Assembly (NCBI RefSeq): GCF_905404315.1
Contig: NC_066304.1
Location: forward strand, 7,378,001 to 7,442,000
Direction: 5' to 3'
Source: Leptidea sinapis
Lineage: Eukaryota > Arthropoda > Insecta > Lepidoptera > Pieridae
DNA length: 64,000 bases
The translations under genes and the position numbers were made by a program. The notes under the pieces are model-generated. The model was not told where the DNA came from. It did no database searches and worked only from the letters and a program-made list of their open reading frames with translations. Shown here piece by piece: positions 35,101 through 50,100 of the stretch. Each line of letters opens with the position of its first letter. Position 1 is the first letter of the stretch.

Positions 35101-38100
35101 CGATAGCTCGAGAGATTGAGATATTATATGCCAAGTTTCAATACCTACCTCAACAATTACACAAACTTACATATCACCTAATGAATGTAATATTTCCCAT
35201 AATAATAAATAATAAAAGCACATAAACGATGTCACAAATTCTATTTCATATTGACAATAAAAATTCTTCGACGGTCACTGGAGGGCTCAGAGATATTTGT
35301 GTTAAGCGATACACTGTTATTGTGTTGTGAAGTGCTTCTCTCATTTCAATTTCAAATCCATTTGCTATAATAATTACTCACTCTTCACTTTTATCACCAT
35401 TACAATTTCTTAATAACTAACACAGATATCTTTTTAGGTGTCACCCCAATTATATACCTGTATATAGGTGCAAATACAAATCAAAATTTAAACGGACATA
35501 AACAGAGCATTACCGTAATGTAACGTGTTTATATTAAATTAGAAGAATCATTGACATAACCAAGAAATAAAATAAAGAGTATAAAATCAATAACAAATTT
35601 CTTCTACAATATTACACAGCCTCTTCAATGATTCAGTTGGAAGTGTTCTTGATTTAATCAACACAAACCTATCATCATCATCAAATTTTATTTATATTGC
35701 AATATAATAACCCCAACGAAGGGTTATACTGCTGCGGATATCCCTCTAAACAAGATTTTACAACTGCTTGCCATAATGGGTACTTGAGTCCATTAAGTTC
35801 AACACCAAACAATATGCCATTATTCCAGTAAATAGCGTTATTTATGTAGAACATAGAAAAGCTCTCACCGTTATGTGATTCTGAAGTGGTGCCGTACGCC
35901 CGCATTTTTCTCAATGGTTTTTTTTTTAAGCATGAGTTACTAAGAGCCCTAGAGAAGCTGACTGGTTGGTGATTCCCGTTTGTGCTTTTCTGCTTCTTTT
36001 CCATCACCTTCAAATGCTCACTGTCCCATTCCCATTACACAAATTTTCTTAATTTTAATCTTTTATAATAATGCATTTCAACTCATCTTTGTTTCGATTT
36101 TTTGGTTTTGTATATATCCTGTGCTGAATCTAGATTTCTATGAAAGCAAAAACTATAAATTTGGAGAAACAAATTCGGCTAAGTCTCAAAAAATCTGTGT
36201 GGCGCAAGTGGTAATTGGGTATTAAAACACTCATGTGATACTATTATCACCCACATTCGTGTTTTAATACACCTTATTACACCACAGTTGCATAAGTAAC
36301 TATTATCTACACCCATAATATGAATCCTCTAAAAGATTCTGAAACATTTAGCTTACTGCTAACAATAAAACAGCCATTCCTAGTAGTAAACCTAATATCA
36401 TCCATTACCGATTATATACAAATAAACTAAGTATTAATGAAAGAATTATTTATTTTAGTAGTATTTTGTATAGCGAAATTATTAAGATTCACTTGAATAT
36501 TATGTTCTTTGCATCGTTTAAAATATCTAGCAGTGTGCTGACACAACGTGAATCGCTCATTGTTTGTAAACAAAACAATAAAAATATCGAAGAAAAATGG
36601 CGGGAATTGGAATCACCTACTTTTTTACGGCGCGCGACGTTCTGTTAGTGTGGAACGCGCATAAACGAAAATGTTCACTTTTGAAATTCATACAGAAACC
36701 ACGCATTGAGCAATAAGAATGTGGCTGTCTGTTGAAACTCTTTGCGCATGAAGGGATCGAAAAAAAACAAAGGAGTGTTATTACGAAATTCAGTACAACA
36801 TTACACCATCCATTTGATGTAAAAATATTACAGAATCTTTAATAGATCCTCTATTATTAAAGCATGGGTGTAGATAAAATATTTTTCACATTATTCATTT
36901 TTGAAAGAAATAACACGAGAATAGTTCCTTTGTTAAAACCATATTAACACAAAGTATTGATAACAGGTACTAAAGCAAAAATCAATTTGAGAATTTCTCA
37001 GAAAGAAAATTGAAGCAGGCTTAAATAATAGCAAGCTTGTATGACAGAGGATTTTCTATAGAAGTAAAGAGGGCTTTTGAATAGAACTCAGGGCAACGTG
37101 CGAACTTCGCAGCTTGGATACACCAGGGAATTTTGTTATATGAAATTTTATGATATTTTTTACAACATAAGATTGAATTATCTCATTCTTTTGTAGATAA
37201 TTATGTAAGGCATAAAATACATAATTTGATTCGTAAAAAATAATGGGGGGAAAAATTTATATTTTCAGATGTTATTGTGTTTACCCGCCATACGGACTCT
37301 ATAAATCTACAACATAAGCAACTAAAATATTATTTTAAATAAAAATAGTAATTAATCAACAATCTTTATCTTTCTGACATGTTTCTGACGATATGCTTTT
37401 TATATCATTTATATGCACAATGTAATTGCTATTTTACGCGACATAACGTTGATATTTTAGGCCCAAGTAGATAGAACATACCTACGCGCTTCGCGCTGAA
37501 GGCATGCAATCTTCTATAAATATTAAGTATTCGGGTATGTCCATCCATATATAAAAGAAGTGTTCAGATGGAATCCTAACTGATAAAAAGTTAAATAAGG
37601 ATATTTCATTAATCTTGCATATTTCTTTCAAGTTCAAGTTCAATCAAGTTTTTCAACATAATTTAACTTTTGCAGTGCGTCTTCGCTTTGATTTAAAGAA
37701 GCTGCAAGGCGTCTTAAGTCACTAACAGCCGATAATGGCTGTGCGATTGATAAAATCGGAGTTGAATCCTCGTCGTTTTCATCATTCTCACTTAGGGTTC
37801 CTATTTGTGTGTTATTCACATTCTCAATAAGATCTTCAATTGATTCAAATTCGCCACATTGTCATTAATGGAAGAAGATCCAGGAAAACTCTGCAGTATC
37901 AAGGGTTCTTGTTCTTCTGTTGTAGGCGTTAAGAAATGTATGAAAACATGTCTTAAGTTGCAGAGACTGCCAAAAAATGGCATATTATACGAGAAATCGT
38001 ATTAAGCGACTTCTACTTAGCTGACTGTGTTCTCTAACGATTTTATGGCGATCTGCAGGTAATAATGAGACCACGGTAAACATTCACTTTGGGTTACTTA

Positions 38101-41100
38101 GTCGCTGTAGTACGGGGCTATTCTTTAAATTCAACTTGTCATAGGTTTATCGTTTTATGATTTAATCCTTAGATAATGTATACGTCTAGATAGACTATGG
38201 CATCTGTGAACACATCGTTAAAATAGTGGCGAACGATTAACCTCTATTTTCAGCAACACTCGCACACTTAAACAAAGTTACGGATAAACATCGTAAAACG
38301 TAGCTTGTCGTGCACACTAAAGTAATAAACAGGCTAGCTGTTGCCATTCGGGTTGCCTAACATCACGAGACTAGACGTATTATTATTAAGGATTTAATAT
38401 TCCTTTTAACGTTGCGTTATACACATACACATTATAAAACATTTTATACATTTCAAAACGATTTCTGCAGTTTCAAATAATAAAAAAAAAATTATACTGG
38501 TTGGACAGAAAGTGTAATGCAAGATTTGATTCAAAACAATCATTTAAGTCCTCGACCACTACAATCGAAATATCATAAGTCATTTCATTGAATGCACATC
38601 AAAGGTAAGAGAAATATTATACAACTTCACACGCGAATTTCTCCGTGTCAACTATTGTTTTCCAGGAAAACTTTTTGCGTTCACACATCGTGTGTGTATT
38701 GAGAACACCATTAGCAAGTCATCCAGGAGCCACTCGGTGGAAGGGTACATTCTTATGACCCCTGTGGTAAGGTCTGTGTACACTTAGCGTCGAGTGGAAA
38801 CTGTGCTTTTAAGTACTTGACCTGAAATCGTGAAGTTATTCGAGATTTTGAGACATTTCTGTACGTTCGTACAATGATGGCAATAGTTGTTAAAAATTCA
38901 AATTAATATTTTTTTTGTTCAAAATAGGGTTTAGAATTAGTTTCTATTTTTGCTGTATCTTTATCTTTGATGTTCTTCTCCCTCTCTCTCTCTCGCACTC
39001 TTTGTGTATACGCTTGTATATTGTAACTCTATGGTTAGAACGTTTGCTAATGGACGCCCATGGTTACATATTTTTATGTTCATTCATCACCAGCCGGAAG
39101 ACCTCCACTGCTGGACAAAGGCCTCCTCCAAAGATCTCCATGACGATCAATCCTGCGCTTTCCTCATGCAACATATTCGTATCCGTATGGGAGGCCTACC
39201 AACACTGCGTCTTCCGGTACGTGGTCGCCATTCGAGGATTTACTGCCCCAGCGGCCATCTGTCGAACTATGTGCCCTGACCACTGCCACTTCAGTTTAGC
39301 AATTATTTTGGCTATGTCGCTGACTTTAGTTCTTATTATTATCTTGTATTTATTATTTTATGAAAATAAGGGACGAGACGAGCAGGACGTTCAGCTGATG
39401 GTAATTGATAAACCCTGCCCATTTCAATGTACTGCCGTTCAGGATTCTTGAAAAACCCCAAAAATTCTGACCGGCGCTACAACTGCGCTCGTCACCTTGA
39501 CACATAAGATGTTAAGTCTCATTTGCCCAAAAATTTCACTAGCTACGGCGCCCTTCAGACCGAAACACATTAATGCTTACACACAATCTAGCCGGCATCC
39601 TGTGCAAAGGAGCCTCCCACTGGTTGTTATCTTGTATCGAGTACAATTCTTCCAAAAACCTATGCAACCCATAATGTTGAATATTTTATAAATTTCCAGC
39701 TATCATCCAGGGTCCTCCTACATTCCGTAACATTTCGAAATTCCTTCTCGTGAAATGTCTTCAGTATTCGGAACCGAACCGGATACTGTAAATTCTACAT
39801 TCCAGTAATTTCAATCCAGGCAATAATAGGTGTATTTAGAAAACCCCAGGGCGACTCAATTGTATTCAATCTTACAAAGTAATATAGTTATACTCCATAA
39901 TGCTTTATAATAAAACTCTTTAAGTAGTCATTAAAATATCGGTTAGTCTTTGGAAAAAGAAGCAATGGGCAAAAACAAAATTAAATGTATCACAAATATT
40001 ATAATACAGGTCAGATTTAGATTTTAATTAAAAAATTTAATTTTCAAATATATCAAATATTTTTGTATTCGTCCACTTCATTTTGTGGATACTGAATGAG
40101 TTTGAACCGTCACGCTCCTTTATAATGCTGCTTCCGGTAGTCGGCTTGAATCGAAATAATAAAATTTATAATTGTAGTTTCCATTTATTCATGTCTCGGC
40201 CTTATTACTCGCCATTTTATTATTCAATATTGAATTTTGCATTCACTTAATGATTGTCAGAATCTATCTAAAGTACATCCATCCTACATATTATTATATT
40301 ATACGTATTTGAGTTTATTTGTTACACTATCACATATGTTAACTGATTATTATGAAAATTCGCACACACGATGTATAGGAATAAAAGGACAAACATATCG
40401 AACGCGTCGGAATCGGTTACATCAATATCATAACTTTTAATACCTCGCGTAAAAAAATATATTTTATGTTAAAAATTCTTTAATAATAACTTATTCTTCG
40501 TTGATTTACATTACATAGATACTTTACTTCATTTCATCAAAACAGGCTATAGTCCGACAACTTCGTGCGCGACCGTCCCATGGGGTGACAGACGGGGCGG
40601 GGACGGGGACAGGGTACTAAGGATATCAGCGGGTAGCGGGTGTTGCGGGGAAGGGTAACATGAGACTGCTGTTACCGCGCACGAAGTTGTTGGACTATAG
40701 TTAAGCCTTGAAAGACAGACAGACAGGGAGATTTAGTTTCACACTGATGTTATTATTATTTATTGCTTTTGTTTCAGGTATTTATTACACGATGGCGGTG
40801 GTGGGACCAGCACTGGGCTACGTACTCGGCAGCCAGATGCTGTACATCTATACAGACTTCGCAACTGTCAGCTCTGAATCGTAAGTACTTTAAGCAGCCG
40901 ATGTTTTATTTAAACTAAGCATAAACCAACATTAATTAACCCCATCAATACTTTTAAAATACGGAATTACGCCTCAGAACTTGCATTGGTGATGTGGGAG
41001 AAAAACCCACCATGCTAAAGTGGAACTGTGCTGGGCATGTGTGGGCATGGATGCACACAGACCAGACCGGCGTGAAGATCTGAAAGCCTATAATAAGAAA

Positions 41101-44100
41101 TGGAGTAACGCACGGGAGGCCTTTGCCCAGCAGTGGGTTCCGATAGGCTAATAAAAAAATACAAAAAAATAATATCTCTATCTAAACTTATTCAGTGACC
41201 TATTCGTTTCCTTGGGAGACACCCTCCACCCGCACAGACTCCACAACAAAATATATGGTATAACACAAACACCAAGAAGAGGTATGGTTTTGCTAACTCG
41301 TAAAACATTTAATAGCAAGAATAAAATAATGAGGTAATTCAAGCATGCTATAAAAATAAATTGAAAAGCTTTTAATTCAGGTGGAGAAAATTACCCTTAT
41401 GAATGTCAAAGTTTTTTCTTTTTACCATTTACCACCACTTTGGAAAAGGCTAAAGCGTTAAGTAATAAGAAAAACTGGCAAGAATCAAAAAGTCCCTCTT
41501 ATAAATCAACATTTACAGCCTTATCAAATCAATTCGATTACAATATATGTAAACTGATGTCACACGTACTGTAAATAAAGTTATTCTTTTATTAACTACT
41601 AGCTGACCCGGCAGACTTAGTACTGATCGTAAATATATATATATATATATATAAATCTTCAATCGGTAAATAAAACGGAATAAGGAATCATTTTTATAAA
41701 ATCAAATAAAAAATGATCGGTACGAATGAAATTTTATTATTACTTTCGATTAATTACACACGATATTCCCTACTTACAAAACAGAGTTTTTCTGAAATGC
41801 TGGCTATTTATAAGGTTTCAATTTGATATTGGTAGACACACACAGTTATTATACAGTCTGTTAATCAATTCAAAGCTTTCTGATAAACTTTTTGTTTTGT
41901 TGGTGGGGTTAGGTTCAGCAGTTTTATTTTTGGACAAAACTTAACATTTATCAATCTACATAAAAATAATCTGATATATAGTTAACAACTGTAGTTAATC
42001 TACCTACTACAGTTACCTAAAATTAAGTTTATTTTTTAACTCCTGAGAAAGTTAGAAAGATTTAAAAATTCTAATTAGTTATTCATTTTAAACTATTATT
42101 TCAATTTGATTTCTGAACGACGGAGGACTCATCAAAGAAAAATCAAAATCGTTGTTTTTATTTAATTCCGAGTATTTTCATGTTTATTCACCTTTTAAAC
42201 CTTCTCTGGACTTCCACAAATAATTCAAGACCAAAATTAGCCAAATCAGTCCCCGTTCTCGAGTTTTAGTGAGACTAACGAACAGCAATTATTTTTTATA
42301 TATATAGATTACAAACATGTTTATAGAAATTATAAATACATTAAACAACATTTATTTCAAAAACATAGAGCAGATTTTCTGTAACAAGATCATCCAGCCC
42401 ACACAAGCAGCGCCCAGCAGCATGACGCATGGATCAGCCATCGCCTCCCTTGACTATATTTTAGGGAAGGGCAAACGAACCTCACCGACCCTTTCCACGA
42501 TGCCCCCACAAGCAATGGCATGCGATCAAACATGTTGAGAGAAGAAAAATAACTAACCAATTACTTGCATGTGTTAGTATTATTTTCGGCACCAGTACTA
42601 ACGTAAACTGTACATAAATAAACCCGAAATATGGCAAGCTGTACCTGTACATCCCGGTTTTAATATTCAATCTCGACGTGGCTTCATTCCAACTTGCCCT
42701 CTTGCTTTCATTTCATTGTGCCTCTCCAAAGCAACTTTTCAGCCAAATTAATTCCGCCTTACTTTCATGGTTTCTGCAGCGAAATATGATTTTCCACGCG
42801 ATGAGTTTTGAAGGAACTCTTGTGGCTTCACTTTTAAATTAACTGCCGTTTAATCGTATAGTCTCCAGTTACTGAGCCTGGTTGCTCCCCTCGGTTTTGT
42901 TCAAGCTTCACTTAATACATGTTTCTACGCTTAAAGGAATACCACAGGAACATTCTGGCGTGAAGACTGCAACATAACTTTAAAAGGAATGAGCTGAAGA
43001 AAGATATTTCATACTTTGATTAAACTTTTGTGAAGCTCACGTAATATGTAAATATCTAACCCTACTCTGTGATTATAATATTCAATTGTACATTATCCAT
43101 TCAAATTCAAATATTTTTATTCAAAATAGGATGTGACATCACTTATTGAATATCAAAAACAACCACCATTCAAAAGAAAAGGCCTCAAACCTGAGAAGAA
43201 TGGGCGCAACAAACTCAGCGGGCTTTCTTTTTCATCAAAAAATATGTTTACAAAGTAATACTGTACAATTAAACTTATTATATAATAGCCTGAGGGCGGG
43301 CGCCCCATTCCCAATCTGTGGCATCATTAAGAAAGTCAGTTATGTTATAGTAACCTTTACCACATAAACGTTTCTTAATTATCAGTATATTTTCGTGTAA
43401 GTTCTTGATAGGGGCCATGCTCTAAACTATATTTAAGTTTTAAATAAAAAATAACCAAAAAGTTTAAAACTATTCAAACGATAAAATACATCGATAGAAC
43501 CAGTGTTAGAAATAATAAAATTATTTTGTAAATACACCTTCTGTTCAGGTATTTATTTACATAAGAAGCGTATTGTGTACTCAACAGCTGTTTGCTACCC
43601 TCAATTTCTCGACTCTACAATTTGCATTTAAAAACAATCATTTTAATAATTATGATCGCGAATATGTAGATTAGACGCTGACTTCTTGGGTAAACAACTA
43701 ATCATAATATATATTTTAGGAGTTGCGCGGTGATTTTTGTTTCAGTTTAATAAATATCTTAATATATATAAATCTCGTGTCACAATGTTTGTCCTCAATG
43801 GACTCCTAAACTAATGAACGGATTTTAATGGGGATTACTTCATGGAGTGCAGTTTGGTCCAACTTGAGAGGTAGGATAGTTTTTATTTCGATTTGGGACC
43901 CAAAATTATTTTTATTCGTTTTGTATGGACATATTTTCTATGAGAGAATTTAGTGACGCACGGTTTGACAGTTCCGCTGTGAAACAATTTCATTATAACA
44001 GGAGCAGTTTTTACGAAATAACTCTTGATATTTTGAAATATTATTGGCAAATTCCTATAAAACTGTATGTTTTATTTTTATAATCTACAGAACAACGTCT

Positions 44101-47100
44101 GTCGGGGCAGCTAGTAGAATTAATATAGCTGAATATTTTTTTATTAGGTCAAATGAAAACTCATTTATTTCTCTATGTCAAAATATGACACTGTCTAGTT
44201 TTACAATTACTGCCACTTTTGAAATTGAGATTTATTGAGAAGGCAGTTCCGAGGAACTCTATTATTTAAAATCAATACTTACAGAATCACATTTAACAAA
44301 TAATTTTAAATACTTACAATATTAATTAACACATTAGGCCATATATTGTCTACTTTTCTCACTTGTAATAGTTTTTCATCCCTCATTAAGGATCCGCTCC
44401 TGGTATACAACTCCCTCCATTTAAACCTAAATCTAACATTAGATTTCTATCTAGAAAAGCAGATTATTTAAAACTTAATATATTATAACTATTTAATGCA
44501 ATCCGATTGATCTTTTGTGTTTGAGGATATTGACTTGAAAAATATAATTGCAAAATTCTATACTATTATTAACGATACTATAGAAACATATGTGCCAAAA
44601 ACTCAGTGTAGTACTTCTAATCCAATATGGTATTCTTCAACACTTATTAATTTAATTAAAGAGAAAAATTAAATAAAAGCCAATTGGATAAAGCACCGAA
44701 ATCTCAACGATTTCGGATATTTTTCTGAGCTGAGAAAACTGCAAAAAAGTCTACAAGATAAAGCAATATGCATAAACTTTGTACAAAATACCATTAAAAC
44801 TAACTCTTAGAAGTTTTGGAACTATGTATTTAACCCAATACGAACGCACCATAGATACGCTGTCTGCTCAGTACTAGGCTATTTGAACAGATTTAAAATT
44901 TCTTTAGGCGTAATGGTGTTTGGTATTATTCTACTTCCAATCATTTATTCCCATGAAACTCCGCTTCGTTAAAATTCTTAAGTCTGTTTGACTCAGATAT
45001 TCTTGCAACTTTATTCAGTCTCGGGAGTTTTATTCTACATCTCATGAACGTTTTTCAAGGCAAGTCGAGTGGAGTTACTCTAATTTTTCGTATCATAGCT
45101 AAGCGATGCACTGCTTATTTTAACATTCAAATTCAAATATATTTTTTTCAAAATAGGATATGACTTCACTTATCGAAAGTGAAAAACTACCACCCATTCC
45201 AAAAAGAATGCCTCAGACGTGAGAAGAATGGGCGCAACAAACTCAGCGGGATTTTTTTTTTCAGCAAAAAAATTTGTTTACAAAGTAATATTGAACAATT
45301 TAACTTATTATTTAATAGCCTGATCGCTCCATTCCCTATCTGTGGAATCATTCAGAAAGCCATCTATGTTATAGTAACCTTTACACCACAAACGTTTTTT
45401 AACAATTCTATTGAATATCGTAATGCTTTTGTTTTAAACATTTTCTGGGATCTTGATGTAAAAGCAACATCGCCCCACAAAAGACTTACTAACTTGACTT
45501 AGCCGAGTAGTAGGCATAACAAGTTTATGTTTGTTCCTCGTGTTAACACAAATCTTCTTTGTTCTAGCAAATTCCTCAATGTGATTATGAACATATAGAA
45601 CATTATCAAGAATATATTGAGAAGCAACATTCAAAATGTTTATTTCTTTAAATTTTTCTCTTAATAATTCTTTAGGAATTAGGTTATAAATAGCGTGAAT
45701 AGCCCTCTTCTGCAGCACAAAGATGGTATTAATATCGCCGGCACTGGCCCATAACAATAGGTATACCATAAGACATAATACTATGAAAATAACTAAAGTA
45801 TCGCCGTATCTATGTCAGTGCCGCATATGCTGCAGAACTAAGCCTATTTGCCAATCCTTCAATGATTGGGGGCCATTGCAATTTGGAATCAAGAGTAATG
45901 CCAAGAAATATAGCAGATTGCACTAGTTTTACCACCTCTCCGTTTAATAAAATATTCGCATGTACATTTTTTGATATTTAGCGCGGTAAATTTAATATAT
46001 TTAGTTTAATGACTATTTAACAATTTGTTATTGGCGCTAAACCAGTACACGATGTCAGATAGAGCATTGTTTACTTCGTTATAGAAAACTTGGCGTCTTT
46101 GAATATACTTTGAATATGAGCAATGTCATCCGCAAACAATACTACCTTGTGTTTTTTTTCTGCAAGGTTAGGTAGATGATCATTAATATAAATTAGGAAG
46201 AGGAAGGGTTCAAGAATAGACTCTTGTGGTACCTCATACCGAGATGAGTCCCAGGAGATCTCCTGCCATTCACATCGACCCTCTGAATCCTATTATTTAA
46301 ATATGAGATCAGAAGATCGAGCGCAGATCCTCATATACCATAGTGAACATAGCTTCCTTTATTCCATTAACTTATAACCCTAAGCTTATACACTTCTCTC
46401 CGCTGTTTCGCACGCGTATGTGTTTAGCAGGTAACTTAGAAATACGATATATTTCCTTAATAAAAAAATTTACAAAAAAACAACCGACTTCAACAACACT
46501 ATTTCAAAATAATAGATATAATATAAAATACTAAAAAGTATAAAAATAATTACGTATTTGTATACAATCTAACTAATTTATCTAATTCTAGTAACGATTA
46601 TTGTCATTTTTGGAATCGGTGTCCTTCCGCCGCGACCCGCTCTCGCCTCCTCACGACTCAAGCACGTCTAACCTATAACTATGTATGTAATTACCCTATA
46701 TTGGATGATGTTTTAGTGAAATTGAAGTACACTCACTAACAATTTGTCTAAATATGTGTAGATTTACTAAATTTTTCAATGCAGAAATGAACGTAAGCGC
46801 TTTGCAATTTGATTACAGGCAGTAAGAAATTCTGCCACAGATCGCACCCTTACTGTAAGTCGTTAAGGAGTCCCACTGATCATCATATTCGACTACGACA
46901 ATTACTTGACGATAAATATGTTATGTTAGATGACATAAATATCCGGATACCATAAAAATGATTCGGCCGCGTATCGTTAATTTGCTCCTAAGAATTGAAG
47001 AGTTCCGTTACTTTGTCATGGATCCCGTAATCAGAACCTAACCAAACTCTGACCAATCTATCTTTGAAGTATATCCTTTCCAATAAAAAAAGAATCATCG

Positions 47101-50100
47101 AAATCAGTTGGTGCGATATTGAGTTGTTCGTAAATTTATCATCCACTTTGCAATACGAATGTATAGCAAATTTAACTTTTATGGTTTTCTCGTGGATGCC
47201 ATTGTCAGATCTGGACCAAATTACAATCTCACGTGCATCTACATCTGTTTTAATTGTGATACTTTTTGATTATCTATATATAAATTGAAATAAAGCTTAA
47301 TAGATACTTCAAATCATGACATGAAATAAAATGTAATCATTATCAGCCCAGCTGGAAATGACGTTAGAGACAATCTATCCTTTGTTTTGATAGAATGTAG
47401 CCCAAAGCCGATATGTATAGGATCAATCATTCTCAATATTCTAAATTTTTAAGGCAGTAATGAAAAATCTAAAAATAAATGTAAATTTATCATCCACATA
47501 CGTATAGCAAATTTAAGACTTTTATGGTTTTCTCATGGATGTCACTGTCGGATCTGGACAATGGGAGCACCAGCTTTCTAATAAAAAAAGAATTATCAAA
47601 ATCGGTTCACCCAGTCGAAAGTTTTAAGGTAACAAACATATAAAAAACGGACGAATTGAGAACCTCCTCCTTTTTTGAAGTCGGTTAAAAATAGCGGATG
47701 TTTAGTAAAATCTTAATAAAAATGCGAGACTCTTGTGATTTTTGTTTTTGAAACAACAAAATATGAGACAATTTGGTTTAAATTAATCATTGAATGTTTC
47801 AGGCTGGGTATAACTCCACTGAGTTCTGTCTGGATCGGCGCTTGGTGGATTGGCTTCATATTCTCTGCCATCTTGTGTCTTGTCGTAGCCATCCCCCTGC
47901 TGGCTTTCCCATACGAACTACCCGGTTAGTACAAATATTTAAAATATTTTGTTTTAATGAAAAAACTCGCGCTATATTACTTTGTTGAAGTTGATGGAAG
48001 TTAAAGATGTGAAAGTTAAAATTTACCTGTACTTTTCGCTTATCTGAAACTATCCTACTTTGTTTAGCATAAAAAATTGTAGATCTTTACTTTAGTTAGA
48101 TAAAATCCAACTTTTTGTACACAGTGATGAAAACATAAATTCATATCCCTTAGCTTACATTCCTTTCCGCTATGTAGTACTTTGTTGTACTTTGCTCTCG
48201 TAGCGAACAAATATCATAAAACCTGAATGTCTTTTCCAGGGGCAGAAGAAATTCGTGCAGCCAAAGTATCGGAAGCCCACGAAGGCTCAGCATCAAAGTC
48301 AGCCGCTTTTAGTGCCCTCAAAGAGCTGCCTCGGGCAGCTGCAGCATTGTTTAGAAACCCTACGTTCATGTTTCTCAACCTGGCGGGCGCTAGCGAGGGC
48401 ATGCTCATCTCTGGGTTCGCAGCGTTCCTACCCAAACTAATCGAGAACCAGTTCGCTGTGAGTGCATCTGAAGCAGCCTTACTATTAGGTAATGTTTTTT
48501 TATCAAACTATTTCTTGTATGAAACGTAAAAGGTATAATCGGGCTAAGTTGGAAAGCGAAAAGTTACTTAAGTCATAGTGTATTTCGGCTATCTCCGTTT
48601 TTTACAAGATTATAGGCGTCATCTGTCAATCTATCAATGACTGCACGTTTCATATAATCACTTTTATCTTAGAGAGTTTCGTTAGGCTGTACACGTGCAT
48701 AATAATATTACCTTTAGTTTACTTTTTCCTCTTTTTTTTACTCTTTCTCTGTCAACAGAGCATTTTCAATTTAACCGTAATACAGTTTTTTTTGTAATAG
48801 CAAAGAGGTTATATGCCGCTGAAAATCCCTTTAAATTTTTGGAATAAATGTGTCCCAATTAACACGAAAAAATATTAATTGTTATCAAATTATTTATAAT
48901 TCACAATAATTTGTTATAAAAAATATTCATTTTATCTCTAAAATTGTAATTTTGAAGAAGCCTGTATGCCTTTATTTATGTAATCAATGGCCTTACATTT
49001 GGCGCGTGCAAAAAAATATAATTTGCGCGCCATTCCCCACTATTTTCTTCAATAATTGTTTTGTTTATAAGTACATTTTGTTTTTTCCACGCAAGTATGT
49101 TGTAAAATTACTATTACATGTGAGCAACTTGCTGACTAGACACTCGGCTGATTGACACCCTATCGCTCGGGCTGCAACCCACAGCCTCGTGTATAATGAG
49201 CAACTTTGCTCACTTGTATCATATTATATTATTATAATCTATTCATTTGCCCTAATAATCGCAGGTATCATCACGGTCCCGGCCGGTGGCGGCGGCACGT
49301 TCGCTGGAGGCTGGCTGGTGAAGCGATGGCGCCTAGCTTGCGCTGGCATCATAAAGCTCTGTGTCATCTCTACCCTCATCGCAGCCATTTTCACCTTCTC
49401 CTTCGTACTATCCTGCGACGATTATCCCTTCGCGGGGATCACTACTATGTACTCAAGTCCTTCAGCTCCCGGGTATGTCTCTTAGTGCCGAATCTGTAAA
49501 TATAATCTTACCATAAAGCTTGTACTATTTTTGTCAATCGATATCTAGGTAATCGATAGATAGGTACCTAGAGTAGGTACTCTACAACAATCATAAATTA
49601 GTTATTTTATTATCGCCAAGGTCAAGCTGGCCAAGAAGGGTTATTTTGTCAACCTACATTCCACGACAAGATCTGAGATTGACTGAGAAAGATACCAGAT
49701 CAACAATATCAAACTAAAGATCCGCAATGTTCGCTTACCTTTTTGAATGACAGGCGTGGTCTGTATGTATGTATATGAACGTTTATTGCTAATCTTAGTT
49801 CCTATACATTGAATAAACTCCCTTGTCTTTCTAATCTTTTAACACTTTACAATGACAATTTTTTAGCAGGCCCCTAATTTTTTCTGCTTTTAGAGGTGTA
49901 GAAAACAAAGATTGATGTACGTTATTTCTTCTTGCTGAGTTCGGGATTACTTTTTCTTAAATTAACTTGTTATCCAAGCGTTGGATAATTTTAGTTAAGA
50001 ACGTTAAGGCTTACTTTAGCCTTACAATGGAGCAGGAAGGAGTCTGTATGCACAAAATGTCACTTCCTAGTCGCTGATTAACCTTGTTGGTCTATCCATG

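Noticed and set aside
48214..48435. - strand frame opposite Oatp exon 6
   Set aside because: Antisense shadow of a proven coding exon.
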